Below, one piece after another: positions 45,944 through 58,457 of a stretch of DNA of 64,000 nt (the first letter of the stretch is position 1; each line of letters opens with the position of its first letter). The DNA is from Hsuehochloa calcarea (Eukaryota > Streptophyta > Magnoliopsida > Poales > Poaceae). A program made the position numbers and the translations under genes. The notes below the pieces were generated by a model. That model saw only the letters and a list, made by a program, of their open reading frames with translations, was not told where the DNA came from and ran no database searches. The stretch spans positions 9,779,517 through 9,843,516 of the forward strand of contig CM070598.1 in the NCBI GenBank assembly GCA_036346395.1. The letters run 5' to 3'.

Positions 45944-47707
45944 ATCTCCCCCTTTTTGGTGATTGATGACAAATCCTTTATCAATAATAACATTTGGATA
46001 TAAATAGACATATCATGAGAATTAAGCTAGTGAACTATGTCTATTCATGTCATATGGTGAATTTTAAAGCATTAATCAATATGCAAAAAGAATATGCTTG
46101 CAAAAAAAATGCATTCTCCCATTAAAGAATTATCTCCCCTTTTGGTATAAATCAAATAACAAAGAAAAATATATAATCATCCGAATAAGGAGAATGTATT
46201 GATCATCCAAATAAGGGAATATTGATAGCATAAATATTCTCCCCCTTTTGGCATAACAAAGATCCAAATGTGGGGATATACATTGATAACATTAAAAGAG
46301 GTTTATTATGAAGATGACCCCTAGCAACTTGATGCACAGATATTACAATATTGGGAATGCGGAATGACCAGGAATCTTTTGTTTGGGAAAATTACAAAGA
46401 TCTGATTTACACTGAAATACCCTTAATTTGGAGGATATAAGAGAAAAGTTATCGACAATTACTTTGCCTATACAATTGCTAAAGTTTCTCTAATGGTAAT
46501 ACGGATCCGGAACCAAAGTCAATGGTTGAGCACTTGAAACGTTCATATTGCATCACATAATGAAAGCATACAATACCGAACCATAATTGCTAAATAAAAG
46601 TCTTGGACCCAGATAGTTCAGACTTGATTGGTCATTATGAATATAATGAAGTGACGAAAGCTATGGTTCAAAGGTCCCCGTAGAGATTGTTACTCTCATG
46701 TTATGAATGATATAATATTCCGTTGCATAATAATTCTGGCAAATGGCATGAACAAATAAATAAAATATGCAGTCAATAGATTCTGAAAATCCTTGATGAG
46801 ATCCTCAAAGGACTCAAAATTCCTAGTAAGAAAGAAAACAAAATCGTAATATATATAAAACTCATGCCCAATAGTATCTTACCTGTAGTAAGAGCATCTC
46901 CCGAAAGAGAGAGCATCTACCTGAAGGAAAATTATCTTACTAGTCGATCTCTAATCACACCAATGATCATATAATCCCTAGAAGTGGACAAGGACTTATC
47001 AAGACCTGAAAGAATGAAATGAGGAACCTAAAGGTCAGAAGTGTCACACAAACACTTATAAAATGCATTTTCTATCAGAAGTTAGTGGAATGGTGGTTTC
47101 TTCGAGTACCATGAAGGTACAATATACATTGGTGATATTAGCAATTAATCCGCTAAACCCCAAAACTAAGACTGGTTATATTTTACTCTAGAGTGATGCA
47201 ATTATACTTTATAGTCATGTAGAACATACTATTAGTTATAACTTTAGCCACCCAGAGATAGTTACATAATATTAAGACCCTGAAAGGTTTTGATAAATAG
47301 TATCCAGAAGGCATATGACTTTGTAATTAGTACTACCACATATCCTTTGCAAGGATAATATACTTGTGTTGCACAATCAAATAGTGATATTTGATAAGTT
47401 AAGCACGTTACTCCCGAATAGTATTTATTCTAAAATCACCAGATGAGTAATTTGATATTTGTATGTAAGACTCTACATTGTGGTAATCCAGTTGATTTGA
47501 TGATGACAATATATTTGCCTATATTCTTTTGGAAAAAATGTATGAAATGCATTAGAGCAACAAGACTTCAACAAAAGTTGTCCTTAGGGGGAATATTTGA
47601 TAAACACTATTTATCATACTTGAGATTTTGAAAATCTTAGTCAAGTCTAGAATGTGTTGATACCATACTTATCAATTCTATTTGCATGACAGTAGGAATG
47701 GATGGAT
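45944..47707 (-). mobile_element. Internal, non-coding remains of the Sirevirus-type element
   Basis: At least three purine tracts on the minus strand (forward forms ATCTCCCCCTTTTTGG at 45944, ATCTCCCCTTTTGG at 46130, TTCTCCCCCTTTTGGC at 46229) mark the multiple-PPT region that precedes a Sirevirus 3' LTR. Beyond 46300 only short open frames occur. No gag, integrase or RT was recognised. Confidence 0.5.
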
Positions 47708-48425
47708 GAACATGCCATCTGGCACCCTCAATCACATAGCCTCGATCAATACTGGCCTCAATACCGACCATTCTCAGACAGGCAAAATTGAAGTGACCAC
47801 TCCTTTGAATCGACTCGGAAGGCTCAGCCCAATACAACTCCTTCAGTAAGTGAAATTATGCTAGACTATGGTAAAATGTATGAATTTATGAACTCATGTT
47901 GTATTATTTAACTACTTACGACCTTTGTATTTATGAAGTCATTATATATATATAATACTTTCTACTCCCGGGTGTAGTTACTCCCACCTCTGATATACCA
48001 CCTAAAAGAACTTGACATACTCATTTATCACTTTTGGTATACTCATATAATAATTATAAGATATTCCAATGCGAACCACATGAAAAATTTATAAGAAAGT
48101 CCTTAGTTTTTAGCATATTTTGTAAATACCTTCATATTTGCACTAAAAAGGAGCATGTCTAAAAAATTGTACATACCACCCCTGAAAAGGTGTGAATACC
48201 ACCTAGGTGGTGTTATATACTCGTATACTACACATACATGCTCTCGGTTACGCAAGATACTCTCTACGTTGTGAGATACGAAATAGGGAGTAACTACTCC
48301 TGGGAGTAGAAAAAAGGCTTCCTATATATATATATATATATTTGGAATGGTACGCCGGAATAGACCGGTACCAGCGTATTCCATACCAAGAGGCAAACAA
48401 GAATGGAATTGGCAGCTATGGTTGA
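47708..48425. repeat. Interspersed repeat, copy 2, split by a MITE
   Basis: Same ordered blocks as 4318-4790 (see that entry). The TATATATA stretch is interrupted by a 350-bp terminal-inverted-repeat element. Confidence 0.6.
47962..48309. mobile_element. MITE with 24-bp TIR inserted in a TA tract
   Basis: CTACTCCCGGGTGTAGTTAC at 47962 and the reverse complement of 48286-48309 (CTACTCCCAGGAGTAGTTAC) match at 22 of 24 bases over the full arm. TATA tracts flank both sides, so a TA or TATA target duplication is likely but cannot be separated from the tract. True ends may extend a few bases further (TTTT before CTACTCCC on both sides). Confidence 0.75.
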
Positions 48426-48573
48426 TATGATAATTACTGCTTAAATTCACTTTGAAGGTTTTTACCACTTAACATTTTAGATCCAGTTCATCGACAATGC
48501 AATGATCATGAAAATCGCGCATAGATCTTGATGATCATTACTAAATCCTGAAGATATCTATCAAATCCCTATA

Positions 48574-49460
48574 GTGCAAAATCCCAAAATGAAGTTATAT
48601 TACTTTATGGTGGTGCAGCCATCTCTTGACGGTCATCTTGGCATACCTTGGCAGTTACTTTTATCAATCACTAAAAAATTATTGCACTATATGAAGCCTC
48701 ACGTGAATGTATTTGGCTTAGACGTGCGATTAGTCATATCTAGAAGTCATGTGGCATTAACATCGTCGATACCCCCCACAATTATCTATGAAGATAATGT
48801 TGCTCGTGTTGCACAAATGGAAATGAGTTATGTTAAAAGTAATATCACGAAGCATATTGCTCCCAAATTCTTCTATCCTCATAAACTCCAGAATAACAAT
48901 GAGGTGAAGATTCTGCAAACTAAGTCTCTATCTACGTTCAGTTTCAAACAATGTGTTCATGGTATTAGAATGCAGTGGCTTGGAGAGTTGCAGGGGTTAG
49001 GGGGAGTATCCCTTGAATCATAATCCACTTAAGGTCCTAAAGTTTTATCTTAATCCTGAAGATTAACACAAAAGGTAGAGAGTTTGCACTCTTTTTTCCC
49101 TTAGTGGGTTTTTTTCTAAAGATTTCTCTTATAAAGTTCTTTAACGAGACAACGATGCAATACAACTTGCGGATGCAATGTACTCTATTCTTCGATCCGT
49201 TTTTTCTACTAGGTTTTTAAGAGGAATTTTTAACGAGACATGTGCATAACGCGGTATTTACCTAAAGAGGTGTTAAAAAACTCTGGATTAAGGATTGATG
49301 GATATAATAACGAAACTACCACTAGTAGGTTTTACTCTATAAATATGATATCTTTGTACATAGAAAGGTATTGATCATTGAATAAAGAGGTTTCTCCATA
49401 TTGCATTTCAATATGTTGTCTTTCTGTTTATTATCTTTTATTGATAATTGGATTTAACGA
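48574..49460 (+). mobile_element. Ty1/copia RNase H fragment with 3' region
   Basis: The + frame 48574-49023 contains TIIYEDNVARVAQMEMSYVK and ITKHIAPKFFYPHKLQ, the RNase H end of a copia polyprotein, and stops at 49021. The downstream TTAACGAGAC repeats (49143 and 49228) and AAAGAGG|TGTTAAAAAAC (LTR start near 49268) fit the 3' non-coding region and LTR. The upstream polyprotein is missing. Confidence 0.7.
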
Positions 49461-50012
49461 TGCTTAGGAGATGCCGTGCTTTACCGGGGATAAAATTGAC
49501 AGTGGAAAAATATGGAAACCAAGCGTAATACGATACGTAAGAACCGCATTGACAGCAGCAGTTTTACCAGTGGGTTGCAGGGTGAAATGATTAATGTACA
49601 GCAGTCTTTGGACAGCACAGCTACTCGATCGTTTTGATTTACAAAGCAGCCTTCCTCTTGTCGCGAGCGATGGACCTCACTGTTCTTCCGAATAATTTGA
49701 CACTTGAGAGGACCGTTCAACCGAGCCAAAATTTATTCAGTACTACGCTTCACTCGGCATTTCACTCTTTCGGCAGATGATGACCGTGTCCTGCTTCAGA
49801 GGCACGAATGAGTCAGATCCAATCGCCCGCTCATCCGGTGATCCGTACAAATCCACCAAAAAAAAAAGTCAACCATGATTCTCCTTTTCCTCTACTCCAC
49901 GCGCACGGCCACACCACACCGCCTCCTCCGTCGCTCTGCCTTCCGCCCGCCTGCGACCATCACAAATCCAGAGGCAAACCGAGCCGCCGCGACCGGGCGA
50001 GCGAGCGCGGCG
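49461..50012. promoter_or_regulatory. Upstream region of the membrane-protein gene
   Basis: No gene seen. Becomes C-rich (CCTCCTCC type) from 49890 to the start codon, as in grass 5' leaders. An AT-poor GC-rich block just before the ATG (GCGAGCGAGCGCGGCG) fits a 5' UTR. Confidence 0.35.
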
Positions 50013-50743
50013 ATGGAGCGGCGAGTTGATGAGGCGGAGCAGGCGGGCAAGGACGGCGCCGGCAACGCTCCTCCCCCGCCGGTAAGTCCAATCTGTCTCT
50101 CTGTCTCTGTCTCCATTGTACAATTCTCCACCTTTCTCTACTGTAGAATTCTCTCTCTGAGCGAGCAATTGACAGCGGAGGGTCGTTGCATGTGTGTGTG
50201 TCGTGGCAGTTCTTGGAGGTGACGTGCAGGAGCTCCGGCAAGGTCCGGCGGTTCGCGGCCGGGACGACCGCCCGCTACGCGCTGCACGCCGTCAACCGCA
50301 AGCTCTCCCCCGGCGCCTCGGCGGCGCTGCACGTTGAGGCCGTCAAGGACGGCGAGGAGCCCGTCAGCTTCGGCCCCACCGCCCCCCTCGAGGACTACGG
50401 CCGCGGGTGGAAGCTGCAGACCGTCACCGAGCAGGATGTGCCTGGAATCCACCAGACGCCACCGCCTGACATGGTAACCACTCGTGCATGCCTCTTTCTT
50501 TCTTGGATAAAACTTTATATTTTTCATCAAGAATCAAGTACCGATGAGCTTAGATTCTTGCAGAAACGAGATGAGCCTGCGAAGGATCCTCTCGACAGGG
50601 AGGCACTGAAGAGCACGTCCGTCTATGTCGGCAAGATCGCGCTCGCGTTCGTGTTCATATTCTTGCTCGGCGGATTGTTCACCTACTTGCTCGAGAAGCT
50701 CCCCGACATGATCCAGCCTGCATCCGCACCTGAATCCTTGTAG
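50013..50743 (+). CDS. Small single-pass membrane protein of unknown function
   Basis: Three coding exons give 170 residues: 50013-50081, 50210-50473, 50564-50743. Start MERRVDEAEQAGKDGAGNAP. The middle exon encodes a compact domain (FLEVTCRSSGKVRRFAAGTT ... DYGRGWKLQTVTEQDVPG) that looks folded, with alternating strands and a GRGWKL turn. A transmembrane helix spans about residues 132-154 (VGKIALAFVFIFLLGGLFTY), followed by a short tail with EKLPDMIQP. There is no signal peptide, so a tail-near anchor with the domain on the cytosolic side is likely. I do not recognise a named family. Convergent with NAR1, whose stop lies 840 bp away. Confidence 0.8.
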
Positions 50744-51119
50744 AAAATGTTGGTTGAAAACGCAGCACGCATGTATCAGTGATTTTTGCCTTCTTGGTCA
50801 GGTTAATTGTGTTCTTTCTAGCCCTGTACTGCAGTCAGTTGCAACTTCTCTCACTGCTATGCAATGTCAGGGTTTCATGTCTCCCATTTCCACATTTGAC
50901 TCGTCGCAAGAATCACCAGAAACCAACAGATTTCTACTGCAAAACCACGGGCGAGAAAAACAGACTTGGTCCATGAACAATGTGGACTTCGTCTTTACCT
51001 TATTTCTAATCAGCTCTGCAAAGTTCAATTTGATGTCTCCAGCCACCATGAATGTCAACGGTACATGCCAAGCTGTATCCAAGTGTGAATGTTTGTGTCC
51101 TGCGTTTCGAATAAAAATA

Positions 51120-51125
51120 TGTATA
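51120..51125 (+). terminator. Candidate poly(A) signal of the membrane-protein gene
   Basis: AATAAA 377 bp after the stop, followed by AT-rich TTTGTTGTT sequence. Position is reasonable for a plant gene. Confidence 0.35.
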
Positions 51126-51584
51126 ATAATATTTGTTGTTCAAGATCAACGCAGAGCTGCTCTTCGTCAGAAATGGTTCCACGATATAACTGAAATGCAT
51201 TGAAAAGTCACAGTTACACAGAACAAACGAAGCCTATCATAAGTATACACAGAACAATATGCCAAACAAGGAAAAGGTCATCACAAGCTCGTAGACAGTG
51301 ACATGGAATTATCAGCTGAGTCACCTATTTTGTTCAGCTTTACACGTTACAAATTAACTGTTTTTTTAAAATCCTGTTGAGGTAGTATACAACATTACCA
51401 AGAAAGCATGTGAAACCTACAGTCTAACAAAATTCATTTGCTCTCAAGCAAAACCTTTGATAATGTGTGTATTTTCAGTGTTGCCAATATTTGCTTGGTG
51501 TGGACAGGGCACCATGATGACTTGCGCATGTGCCTCTTGGCTCTTGAAGACCATAGGAATTCCCAATGCAACAATGTCATGCTA

Positions 51585-54500
51585 TCACCAGTTCTGCAAC
51601 TGTGAGGCCACACTTTTCACCACAGGGTGATACTGTGTGTGCAAATACCTCTTTGCATTCTCCGAACCAGGATGCCCAAGCCATTCGTCATACAATCTTT
51701 TTGCGATAGGGTTATCAAAGGGGTTCGATATCGATACCTGGTACACAAGGTTTACAGTCAGTGGAAGTACATAATTGACATAAAGTAAACATCTCATGCA
51801 ACATTCTTGCTCAATGGCAGCTAGATCCTAGAAGTATAGCATCTAGCACTTTGTATGTACATATATGTGATGATTGCAAATATAAAGTAGGAACACTTTG
51901 GAGTTTCAATTTCTACATTTTTTAGAGGATTGTTCAATTTCTACTTAAGGATAAATTTATGTTATCAAACTAAAGCAGGATGATAAATCACAATCAATGA
52001 CCTGTGAATTCAAAAATTATTTAACTGTCCAAAAACTACTAGAGATGGCGTAACAGCACTGACAGTTCTACCCCCAAAACAGGCCAAAAAAAAACTATAT
52101 GAGTAGCACGCTGGCTAGCTTCATACTTACATTTATTGGATACAGAAGCAACTAAAGCAAATATAACTATTGTTTCTAAGCAACAAAAGTATAGTAAGAG
52201 AATATAACAAAATAACAAGTAGAGCTGGAACATCTACTATAAGATGAATGTAAAATTCAAATTGATGATTAAGGATATATGAAGTCTAAAATGTATCCGA
52301 TATGAATATGGAATAATCCAAAATGTATCCGATATGAATATGGAATAATCCAAGCAAGGTTAAGGACCTTGCGAACAACATGAAATGTGGACACTTCACT
52401 AACTTACATCTTGCATGTACACACCCTCTAGTAGTTGGATGAGATCCTTGGCAGATTGTCCCTTAACAGGTTTTATTTGACCTCCCCCATTCAGACAACC
52501 TGCAGAGCGATAGTCAGTGTATCATAGCAGATATCTAGATCCTGCAACCCAGAACCCAGTTATTAAATTTGAAAGCAACATGCAGCACAATATCATAAAT
52601 ACCTGATGGGCAAGCCATAACTTCAATAAAGTGGTATTCACATTTCCCCGTCTTAATCTTCCTAACAATGTTCTGTAGGTTTCTGAATCCATAGCACAGT
52701 GCAAACTTCAGAACAGGTTTGCCCTCCACCTGTTAGCATGAGCAGATGTTATATACATTGACCCTAAGGTCATTCGAGCGTGAGCTGAACAGAATGGCTT
52801 TCAGCAGATCAACATGGGAGTGGGGGGAATGAATTTACCTCCAGTGTAACTTCACGGAAATCTGAGTTTCGCAAGATTCTGAAATCAAGTGGGCCTTCTA
52901 TTTCTCTATTGAAGAGTGCACGTGCTGCATAACGAAAGACTGTTTCTGCATAACCGCCAGATCCACCAGAAACCCCATATAGATGGCCATCCTCATTGAC
53001 ATTTGTTAATCTGGGTTACAATGAAGATAAGTACATGTGAATTCCCAGATAAATAGGTCAGAACAGATAAATAAACTATGATATATCACGCGATATAAAG
53101 AATAACATATAATTATTCTCTTGATTTTTTTCCTCAACGAATGATTAAACTCAAGATTCACTAAATTTCTAAAAAAAATACCAATTGAACAGATTATGGC
53201 TGATTTTTTACTAGTTATCTTGAACTTCATTAAAGTTTCATTCATAACGAGACAGAACAACACACCAAGCATATAAGGTAACTTACAGTCTGTCCAAGGG
53301 AGATTCCTCCACTGTCTTGAAATCTATAGATTTGGACTGCGCAACCATCAAAGTGATAATAAGTGCTCATAGTTTTTCAAATACATCTTACAAGCAAGAA
53401 CAAGGAATAAATTAATTACCTGTATCAAGTCTAACACTTCACCAGTTGTCAATACCGAGTCCACCTCTGTAACTTCGTTATCTTCCACTGAGAAAACAAA
53501 ATCGTCCCGGACAGCTTCTAACTTCTTGTCATAACAGGGCATCACAGTGACATGATAAACATCATATGGCCTACACAATAAATTCGAAGTCAAAATACTA
53601 AAAAAATGACAAGCGTATAATAAGACTGGTATTTGTTTAAAACAAACATCCATCTTCAGCAAATGGAGAACATACTCAAACAATGGAACAGGGAAAAAAA
53701 TAGGTTCTGACCAATATTCCCTTGACCCTCAAGTCACAACAAAGTGTCAAAATGGGAAGTGTACAGTAAATTCTTATTAACTTCGAGCAAAAATATCTTT
53801 GTAAATATTTCAATTGGCCACATGGAAATTGTATATCAAGATTTGTCATAACAAATACTTGAATAATCTTATACTGTTTTTGCAAATATGTTACTGCAAA
53901 AATTAATGGTCAAAGTTGCATCATGGAGACTTTGTAAAGTAAATAAACGAGACCTATCTGTGACCATAGATAGTAATAAATGACACCTTAATACCTAGAG
54001 CCAGGGCAAAATACTCACTTGAGACCGAGTTTTTCAACCATATGATGCTTGATAGCTGCACCAATCACCTGCTGGGGGCTCTTTACAGATGAGACGTAAG
54101 GCAAGATATATGAACCAAGAGTCTTTTCAGCGTAGCATATCCAACCTGCAAGGAGGAAGAGATTCATGTATTTTTGAACCAATCCTCTCGTATTTGTAGA
54201 AGAAACGTAACTAATTAAATAACTACTAGGGAACCATCAGTATTGTGCAGACAGAACTAGTAGGGAACCATCAGTATTATCCAAATTACATAGTACTATA
54301 GTAGCAAAAGTAGCGTCATATTCCTTGAAAACATTTTTACCTGGGCACGCAGATGAAAGAACGGGAAGACTGGTTCCAGCTTCTTTGCCAATAGATAATT
54401 GATTTTGCTGATAACATGAAACAAATTCATTGCATGCTTCAATAAGGGAAATATCTCGACTGCAACTGGTGTCACAAACTGCCTTTACGCCCATCGACTT

Positions 54501-56838
54501 GAACAAAGCAGTCAGTTTTCTGAAAACCTGAAGATAAAAAAATGCATTCTTCTTTTGTTATCATAAATAAAATGCACTCTTTCATTTGTCTAGAGTGGCA
54601 AGACTAGACTGAAATATTTCTGGACAAACTACCTTGTGGGGAACATTAGAGAACACCTGATAAGGTGATACTTTTAACTGGATAATTTACCTGTGACTGA
54701 GAAAGACCAAAGAATGCAGCTAGCGATGCTCTTGACTGGGGAGAGACAGATACAATGACGGCTTTGTCAGAGTTGATGCGGGTAATGAAGTCACCCAGGC
54801 TTTGCTTCTCAAGCATAACTGTCTCCGCTGATGTTATGCATCCACTATGAGATCAAAATGAAAAAAGTCAGCATTATTTAGATTTCCGCAGGCCACTGAT
54901 TTTATAATTGAGATGAACAATAATGAGTGGTAACAACCTGCAAGCCAGACAGTCCTTTAGTGAAATCTTGACTGCTTCCTCTGGAGGCTTTGTGCTCACT
55001 GCAATTTCCTTTTGTTTAATCTGGGAAACAAAAGTTTTTCAGGAATATAGGGAATGGTAGTGGATGAGGAGCAGCAACAAAGATGAGTTTATGAAGTCCC
55101 AAATGTGCTGATGTGAAACTAATTTATTAGTTCAAGTGTACACAGAGATGTAGTTAGCACTTTCGAAGTGGTTCGACTGTGTTAAACTTAGTGGCAGATC
55201 GTTTCAGTTGTGACTAGGGGTGAAAACGGATCGAATAGTAGTCATACCACATTTGTATTTATTAAACTAATACGGAATACAAATATGCTCGAGTACGAAT
55301 AAGAATCGCATGTTGTAACGAATACGAATGAGAATCAAATCCTTGCTCGATTCTGTCATATTCGAATATTCTAAAATATAATCAAGTTTTACACAGGACG
55401 TTCAAACTCTGAACATCTACAAATAGAGTTCCAATATATGGAATTACATGTCAAACCCCCACAAGCAACATGGTAACACAACATACGGCATACATAAACA
55501 AGTTAGTGGGCTAGATGATAAAGGAAATAAAAATGCAGGGTCCGGATATTATCCGTACTCGTATTTGTGTTCGACCACATTTTCTCATACCATATTCGCA
55601 TTCATATTCGTGGAAAAAAAACAGGATATGGATTCCAGATTCGTTTCACACCCCTAGTTGTGACGGAAAGAAGTTATTCTTTAATGGAGAGATTAAACAC
55701 AGCACTTGTTACTAGCTAAGCTGCGGAAAAGCAGGAAACGGTTGAAACTAGAAATTGCTAAGCACCAGGAGTTCATCAAATGAGTCCATGTTGTCATGGT
55801 CCTACATAATACAGAGTCTTCTTGCCTAGCTTTTAATTATGGAGAAGCTGTCCTACTTGAGTTCACTATGCCACAAGCTGGGAGAAGTTTTGTGAATTTT
55901 CTTGGGCATAATGTAATGTAAGCTTTGCCTTGCTTTCTTGTTTGCACCATATAACAGATATTGAACTTTTCCTTTTGTTTGTATATGAGTTCGTGATGAA
56001 GAAAATAGGATGTCTCTTTGGTGCAAAACTTTAAGATCAAAGTATTCCAATTTTCAAAGAAATCGTAATATTAGCATAACAAAATCTAAATGTGTACTTC
56101 CAGAGAGGCCTATGATCTGCTTGGGCGGAAAGAATACTAGGGAAGGAAAATGGGCTAGAATGTAAGGGAAAGTTCACTCCTTACAAGCTGTAGTTTGCTT
56201 TCTCTCCAAACTGAAACAACAACGGAGAGAAAGCTTTGGTCATTGCGCAAACAAAATCTGATGCAATAATTATCACTAGTTTTTTTTAAGAAATCACAGT
56301 GGTTAATAGTTCATATTTAGCTAACACTATTCTCTTCCTTTGCCTGTCACAGACAACCAAACAGCTGAAGAGGAAATCAATTCCATCTCCCCTTCCTCTT
56401 CCTTTCTACTACCCTATGCGTCCAATCCAAGCCTACAGAGCACGCCTTGGTGTTCAATATCGAGACAGAATCGCGCGGCATGGTGAGATGAGATAAATGG
56501 TCTATTGGTAGGATTGATCTCAAAGTTTTTTTAGTAGGATTGATCTCAAAGTTTTTTTTTTTAAAAAAAAAAAAACTCTGCCTGAACTCAACTGTACTCC
56601 GCAGGAAAATGACATGGGACAGGAACCAGGAGCAACGAAAAGCTCCCAACCCAAAGACTAGGGTGAGAACAAAATCTTTGTGACAACTTGGAGGGCTTCT
56701 TGTTGAGGGAGAGAGCAGTACCTGGACGCGGCGCGCGGAGGGGTTCTTGTTGAGGGAGATGACGCAGTCCTGCGAGGGAGCGATGAAGTCGTTGAGATCC
56801 GACGCCTGCAGCGCCGGCGAGAACCTGCTCGACGACAT
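51585..56838 (-). CDS. NAR1: Cytosolic iron-sulfur assembly factor NAR1 (iron-only hydrogenase-like)
   Basis: Eleven exons on the minus strand give 470 residues: 56838-56722, 55020-54938, 54844-54691, 54527-54341, 54145-54019, 53570-53420, 53336-53287, 53010-52839, 52729-52603, 52499-52408, 51737-51585. All junctions keep frame; plant NAR1 is about this long. The start MSSSRFSPALQASDLNDFIA is typical. The N-terminal [4Fe-4S] ligands are C25, C63, C66 and C69 (CLACSGC). The H-cluster-like ligands are C179 (SACPGW), C235 (MPCYDKK), C387 and C391 (ACPSGC). NAR1 acts in the CIA pathway, passing Fe-S clusters to cytosolic and nuclear apoproteins with the CIA targeting complex. Intron 1 is 1.7 kb and carries a hAT MITE. 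Confidence 0.95.
55215..55656. mobile_element. hAT-type MITE in NAR1 intron 1
   Basis: Ends TAGGGGTG(A/T)GAAA...TTTCACACCCCTA are inverted. They are flanked by a perfect 8-bp duplication GTTGTGAC at 55207-55214 and 55657-55664. The 442-bp interior is AT-rich and full of ATACGAAT/ATTCGTAT-like motifs. Perfect target duplication indicates a fairly recent insertion. Confidence 0.85.
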
Positions 56839-57019
56839 CGCCGCGTCAGCCGGGCGGACTTTCAGTCGATCCCGCCGGTCGCTCCCTGGATTCCTCTTTC
56901 TTTGGTGGTCTTCTCTCCGCCTCCGCCTCCTCCTCCGGAATGAGCCGAGCGAGCAATCAATCCTCCGTGGTCTTCTTTTCCCCGCTTTGGTGGAGAGGGT
57001 TGCCGACTATACCCCCACC

Positions 57020-57076
57020 GGTGGGCCTGGGCCTGGGCTTTGATTGGTGGCTTCTCGTCGAGTTGGACAGGCCCAC
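57020..57076 (-). promoter_or_regulatory. NAR1 promoter: cluster of site II-like motifs
   Basis: GGTGGGCCTGGGCCTGGGCT at 57020-57039 and AGGCCCACAGCCC at 57069-57081 lie about 180-240 bp upstream of the NAR1 start codon. TGGGCC/T elements bind TCP factors in housekeeping promoters. An ATTGG (CCAAT-box) core sits at 57043. Confidence 0.45.
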
Positions 57077-57099
57077 AGCCCTCCTTCCGTAATTTTCTA

Positions 57100-58457
57100 G
57101 TGATTTCTACACGTAAAAAGACTTTTCAGCCTTGTGCTTTGCTTTAGGGCCTTAAATACTAGCAAAAGGAAACCAAAAAAAAAAACTAGCAAAAAAAAAA
57201 GAGTTGTGGTAGGATTACTCATAAACAAACAAGGTTGATGTGGGTTAAGATATAGTATAAAATGGAAGGACAAGATGGATTGTGATTCTTATCAACTGTC
57301 GGGTGCGAATAGAGAACAAAACCGCCAACTAGCACCATGTTATTGTATTCCTCGTCTCCCTGCAACTTGGAGAGGGAAATTGAGTTGCATTGAGCCAGCC
57401 TATAGCATTTTTTGTAAGTTAAGAACACCTCACATTTTTTGTAAGTTGCTAGAAAAACATTTAAAAGTTAAGAACACGCACGGCCCCTCCTGCCAATTTT
57501 TTGTACAATTTTAGTGAAATCCCAACGTTCCAAGGCCAAAATGAGGATACAGAGGGAGGGAGGGCTCACCTCACATGAGCCATGTGTTAACAAATCTAAT
57601 TACTTGACAAAAGACTACTGTTTTTAGAGATATTTTACCTTTTTTAGACTGTAAATATGAAAACCCCGTATACAAAAAATATACATATAAATAAATTTTT
57701 GAATAATCCTCATATACATTGTGTCTTCTTTTTGTGTTTATTAGGTGACCGGATCGATTGTCCGACTACCGCTTATTTAACACCAAATGCACGCTTTTGT
57801 CATCATTCTCGGTGGGGGCAGAAAGTGACGGATGAGGCACATGACCCCGACCGACCTGGCCGTGGACCCGCCCAAATAACCACCACTCGCCGTGACCGTG
57901 ACACGAGGCCAATTGAAATCAACGGGCCCACACACAACCCCCATCAGATTAGTAAAACTAACTAAACCCGGTTTCACCATCACTGATTGGCTGGACCAGC
58001 CGCTGCCGCGTTATTATCAGGTCGCTTAATTAATTATAATCCTAAATAATAAAAAAAGCCATTTTACAGGTCAGGAGTGATGGCGCCGTCGCGAAGCAAA
58101 CTCGGCAGCCAGCATGTCTCCCAAGTAAGACCCGCTTTGCGTATTGACTCTTTTGCCCCTTCCCTTTATTGTGTTCCAACGTGGCGCCGTGGCGCTTGTA
58201 TACAAAGGAGGGCAAAGCGGGTATTTGGCTTCGAGTCGAGTAGGAGTTGATTCGTCTCCTTTATTAAGTAAGTAGCAGCGGGCACAACAGAGGGCAGCGG
58301 CCGCGGAGGGAGACGCCGTTACGAATCGCCCGAGCACCAAACCCTACCCTACCACCGAGCCCAACCACGGAACCACCACCTTCCTCTGCTTCTGCGGATC
58401 CTCGTCCCACCTGAATTCGCGGTTTCCTTTTGGTTTATTTTTTTCCCTCTCGGCGCC
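57100..58457. other. Intergenic DNA between divergent NAR1 and BPA1-like genes
   Basis: No gene seen. A-rich tracts at 57170-57200. 57400-57440 repeats TTTTTTGTAAGTT. 58070-58450 is the GC-rich leader of the BPA1-like gene, with a telo-box-like AAACCCTA at 58339. Confidence 0.4.
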
